The position numbers and the translations under genes are program-made. This document shows positions 29,159-29,499 of a stretch of 29,499 nucleotides of DNA, in pieces. Position 1 is the first letter of the stretch; every line of letters starts with the position of its first letter. The stretch comes from CAYSZX01 sp964548875 (GTDB lineage: Bacteria; Patescibacteriota; Minisyncoccia; Minisyncoccales; JANBVM01). The stretch is taken from NCBI GenBank assembly GCA_964548875.1, contig CAZJSP010000004.1:1-29499 (forward strand), read 5' to 3'. Below the pieces are notes generated by a model that was given only the letters and a program-made list of their open reading frames with translations, made no database searches and was not told the origin of the DNA.

Positions 29159-29499
29159 ATGAAAAATGAAAAATTTGAAGCTCCTACTGTTAAAAAGGAG
29201 AAAAGAGAAAAAATTAAACCGGTTGAGATTTTTAAAGATAAGGTTGTTGTAATGGGCATAGAACTTGCTCGCAATCCAGAACCGGGAGAAAGAACACCAA
29301 AGGCTGAAAAGTTTGTAGATTTTATTCAAGATGAGTTTTCTTTAGATTTGATGCAAAAGATTGCTAAAGGGGCAGCTTTAGAACAACCAACATTATTAGA
29401 GGGGGGAGCGGCAATTGGTAAATCAATAACTATTGAATATTTAGCTTTCTTACTTAATAAAGAAATTTTTAGAATGAGCTTGAATGGTCAGACTGAAGA
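29159..29499 (+). CDS. MoxR/AAA_5-like ATPase, 3' end missing
   Basis: The first 113 codons of a gene that runs off the window. After a charged, lysine-rich start of about 45 residues comes LLEGGAAIGKSITIEYLAFL, a Walker A motif of the form GxxxxGKS, followed by FRMSLNGQTE. This resembles the start of AAA_5 (dynein/midasin-like) and MoxR ATPase modules, where LLEGPPGIGKT and a short motif with Gln-Thr-Glu/Asp are common. Such proteins act as chaperones that remodel complexes, often with a von Willebrand factor A partner encoded nearby. The Walker B and sensor regions lie outside, so the exact family is open. The start is chosen from the promoter position and the open frame. Confidence 0.75.
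   Translation, partial: MKNEKFEAPTVKKEKREKIKPVEIFKDKVVVMGIELARNPEPGERTPKAEKFVDFIQDEFSLDLMQKIAKGAALEQPTLLEGGAAIGKSITIEYLAFLLNKEIFRMSLNGQTE

Noticed and set aside
1..29499. Search for mobile elements, phage genes, CRISPR arrays, rRNA or riboswitches
   Set aside because: No transposase, integrase, array of repeats, rRNA motif or long structured leader was recognised. The region appears to be ordinary chromosome with housekeeping genes.

Overview
The window is a gene-dense, AT-rich chromosomal segment that looks like a Patescibacteria (CPR) genome, probably of Parcubacteria type. This is inferred from very tight gene packing, almost no Shine-Dalgarno sequences, short versions of housekeeping proteins, a stand-alone RRM protein, and an ADP-forming acyl-CoA synthetase as the apparent end of fermentation. 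Both release factors are present and genes end in TAA, TAG and TGA, so UGA works as a stop codon. Two 10-N assembly gaps (8102-8111 and 27641-27650) each cut one gene. No mobile element, CRISPR array or rRNA was seen. No stretch over 300 bases lacks a gene.

Layout. 1-2466: end of prfB, then ftsE, ftsX and a tRNA-Gln that abuts the ftsX stop codon. 2474-4104: a PAP2 phosphatase on the minus strand, a DEDDh exonuclease, and a tiny polyaspartate protein with its own promoter and terminator. 4109-9740: pyruvate kinase, then a UvrD-like helicase fused to an Fe-S PD-(D/E)XK nuclease, overlapping an HI0933-type flavoprotein. 9732-15878: an RRM protein, an unusual FtsZ, then nnrD, a TrxB/AhpF-like reductase, enolase and phosphoglycerate mutase. 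15891-20356: a sulfur and Fe-S island made of ferredoxin, an IscR-type operator, iscR, iscS, iscU, mnmA and thiI. 20390-25684: an SDR, a DUF1858 protein, a glutaredoxin-like protein, GAPDH, both subunits of an ADP-forming acetyl-CoA synthetase and a PfkB kinase. 25686-27978: ribosomal protein L25 and a secreted coiled-coil lytic transglycosylase. 27991-29020 (minus strand): rpmE and a prfA lacking domain 1. 29096-end: start of a MoxR/AAA_5-like ATPase.

How it fits together. GAPDH, GpmI, enolase and pyruvate kinase cover lower glycolysis except phosphoglycerate kinase, and the synthetase would turn acetyl-CoA into acetate plus ATP. IscS would supply sulfur to IscU for clusters and to MnmA and ThiI for tRNA thiolation, with IscR sensing cluster status at its own promoter. 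FtsEX, FtsZ and the coiled-coil transglycosylase may be parts of one division machine, although they are dispersed. The most notable observations are an FtsZ with an altered G-box and a polylysine linker but a classical C-terminal peptide, the candidate FtsEX-partner transglycosylase, a pyruvate kinase whose K+ site has been rebuilt, an RF1 without domain 1, and several promoters placed so that the mRNA would begin at the start codon.
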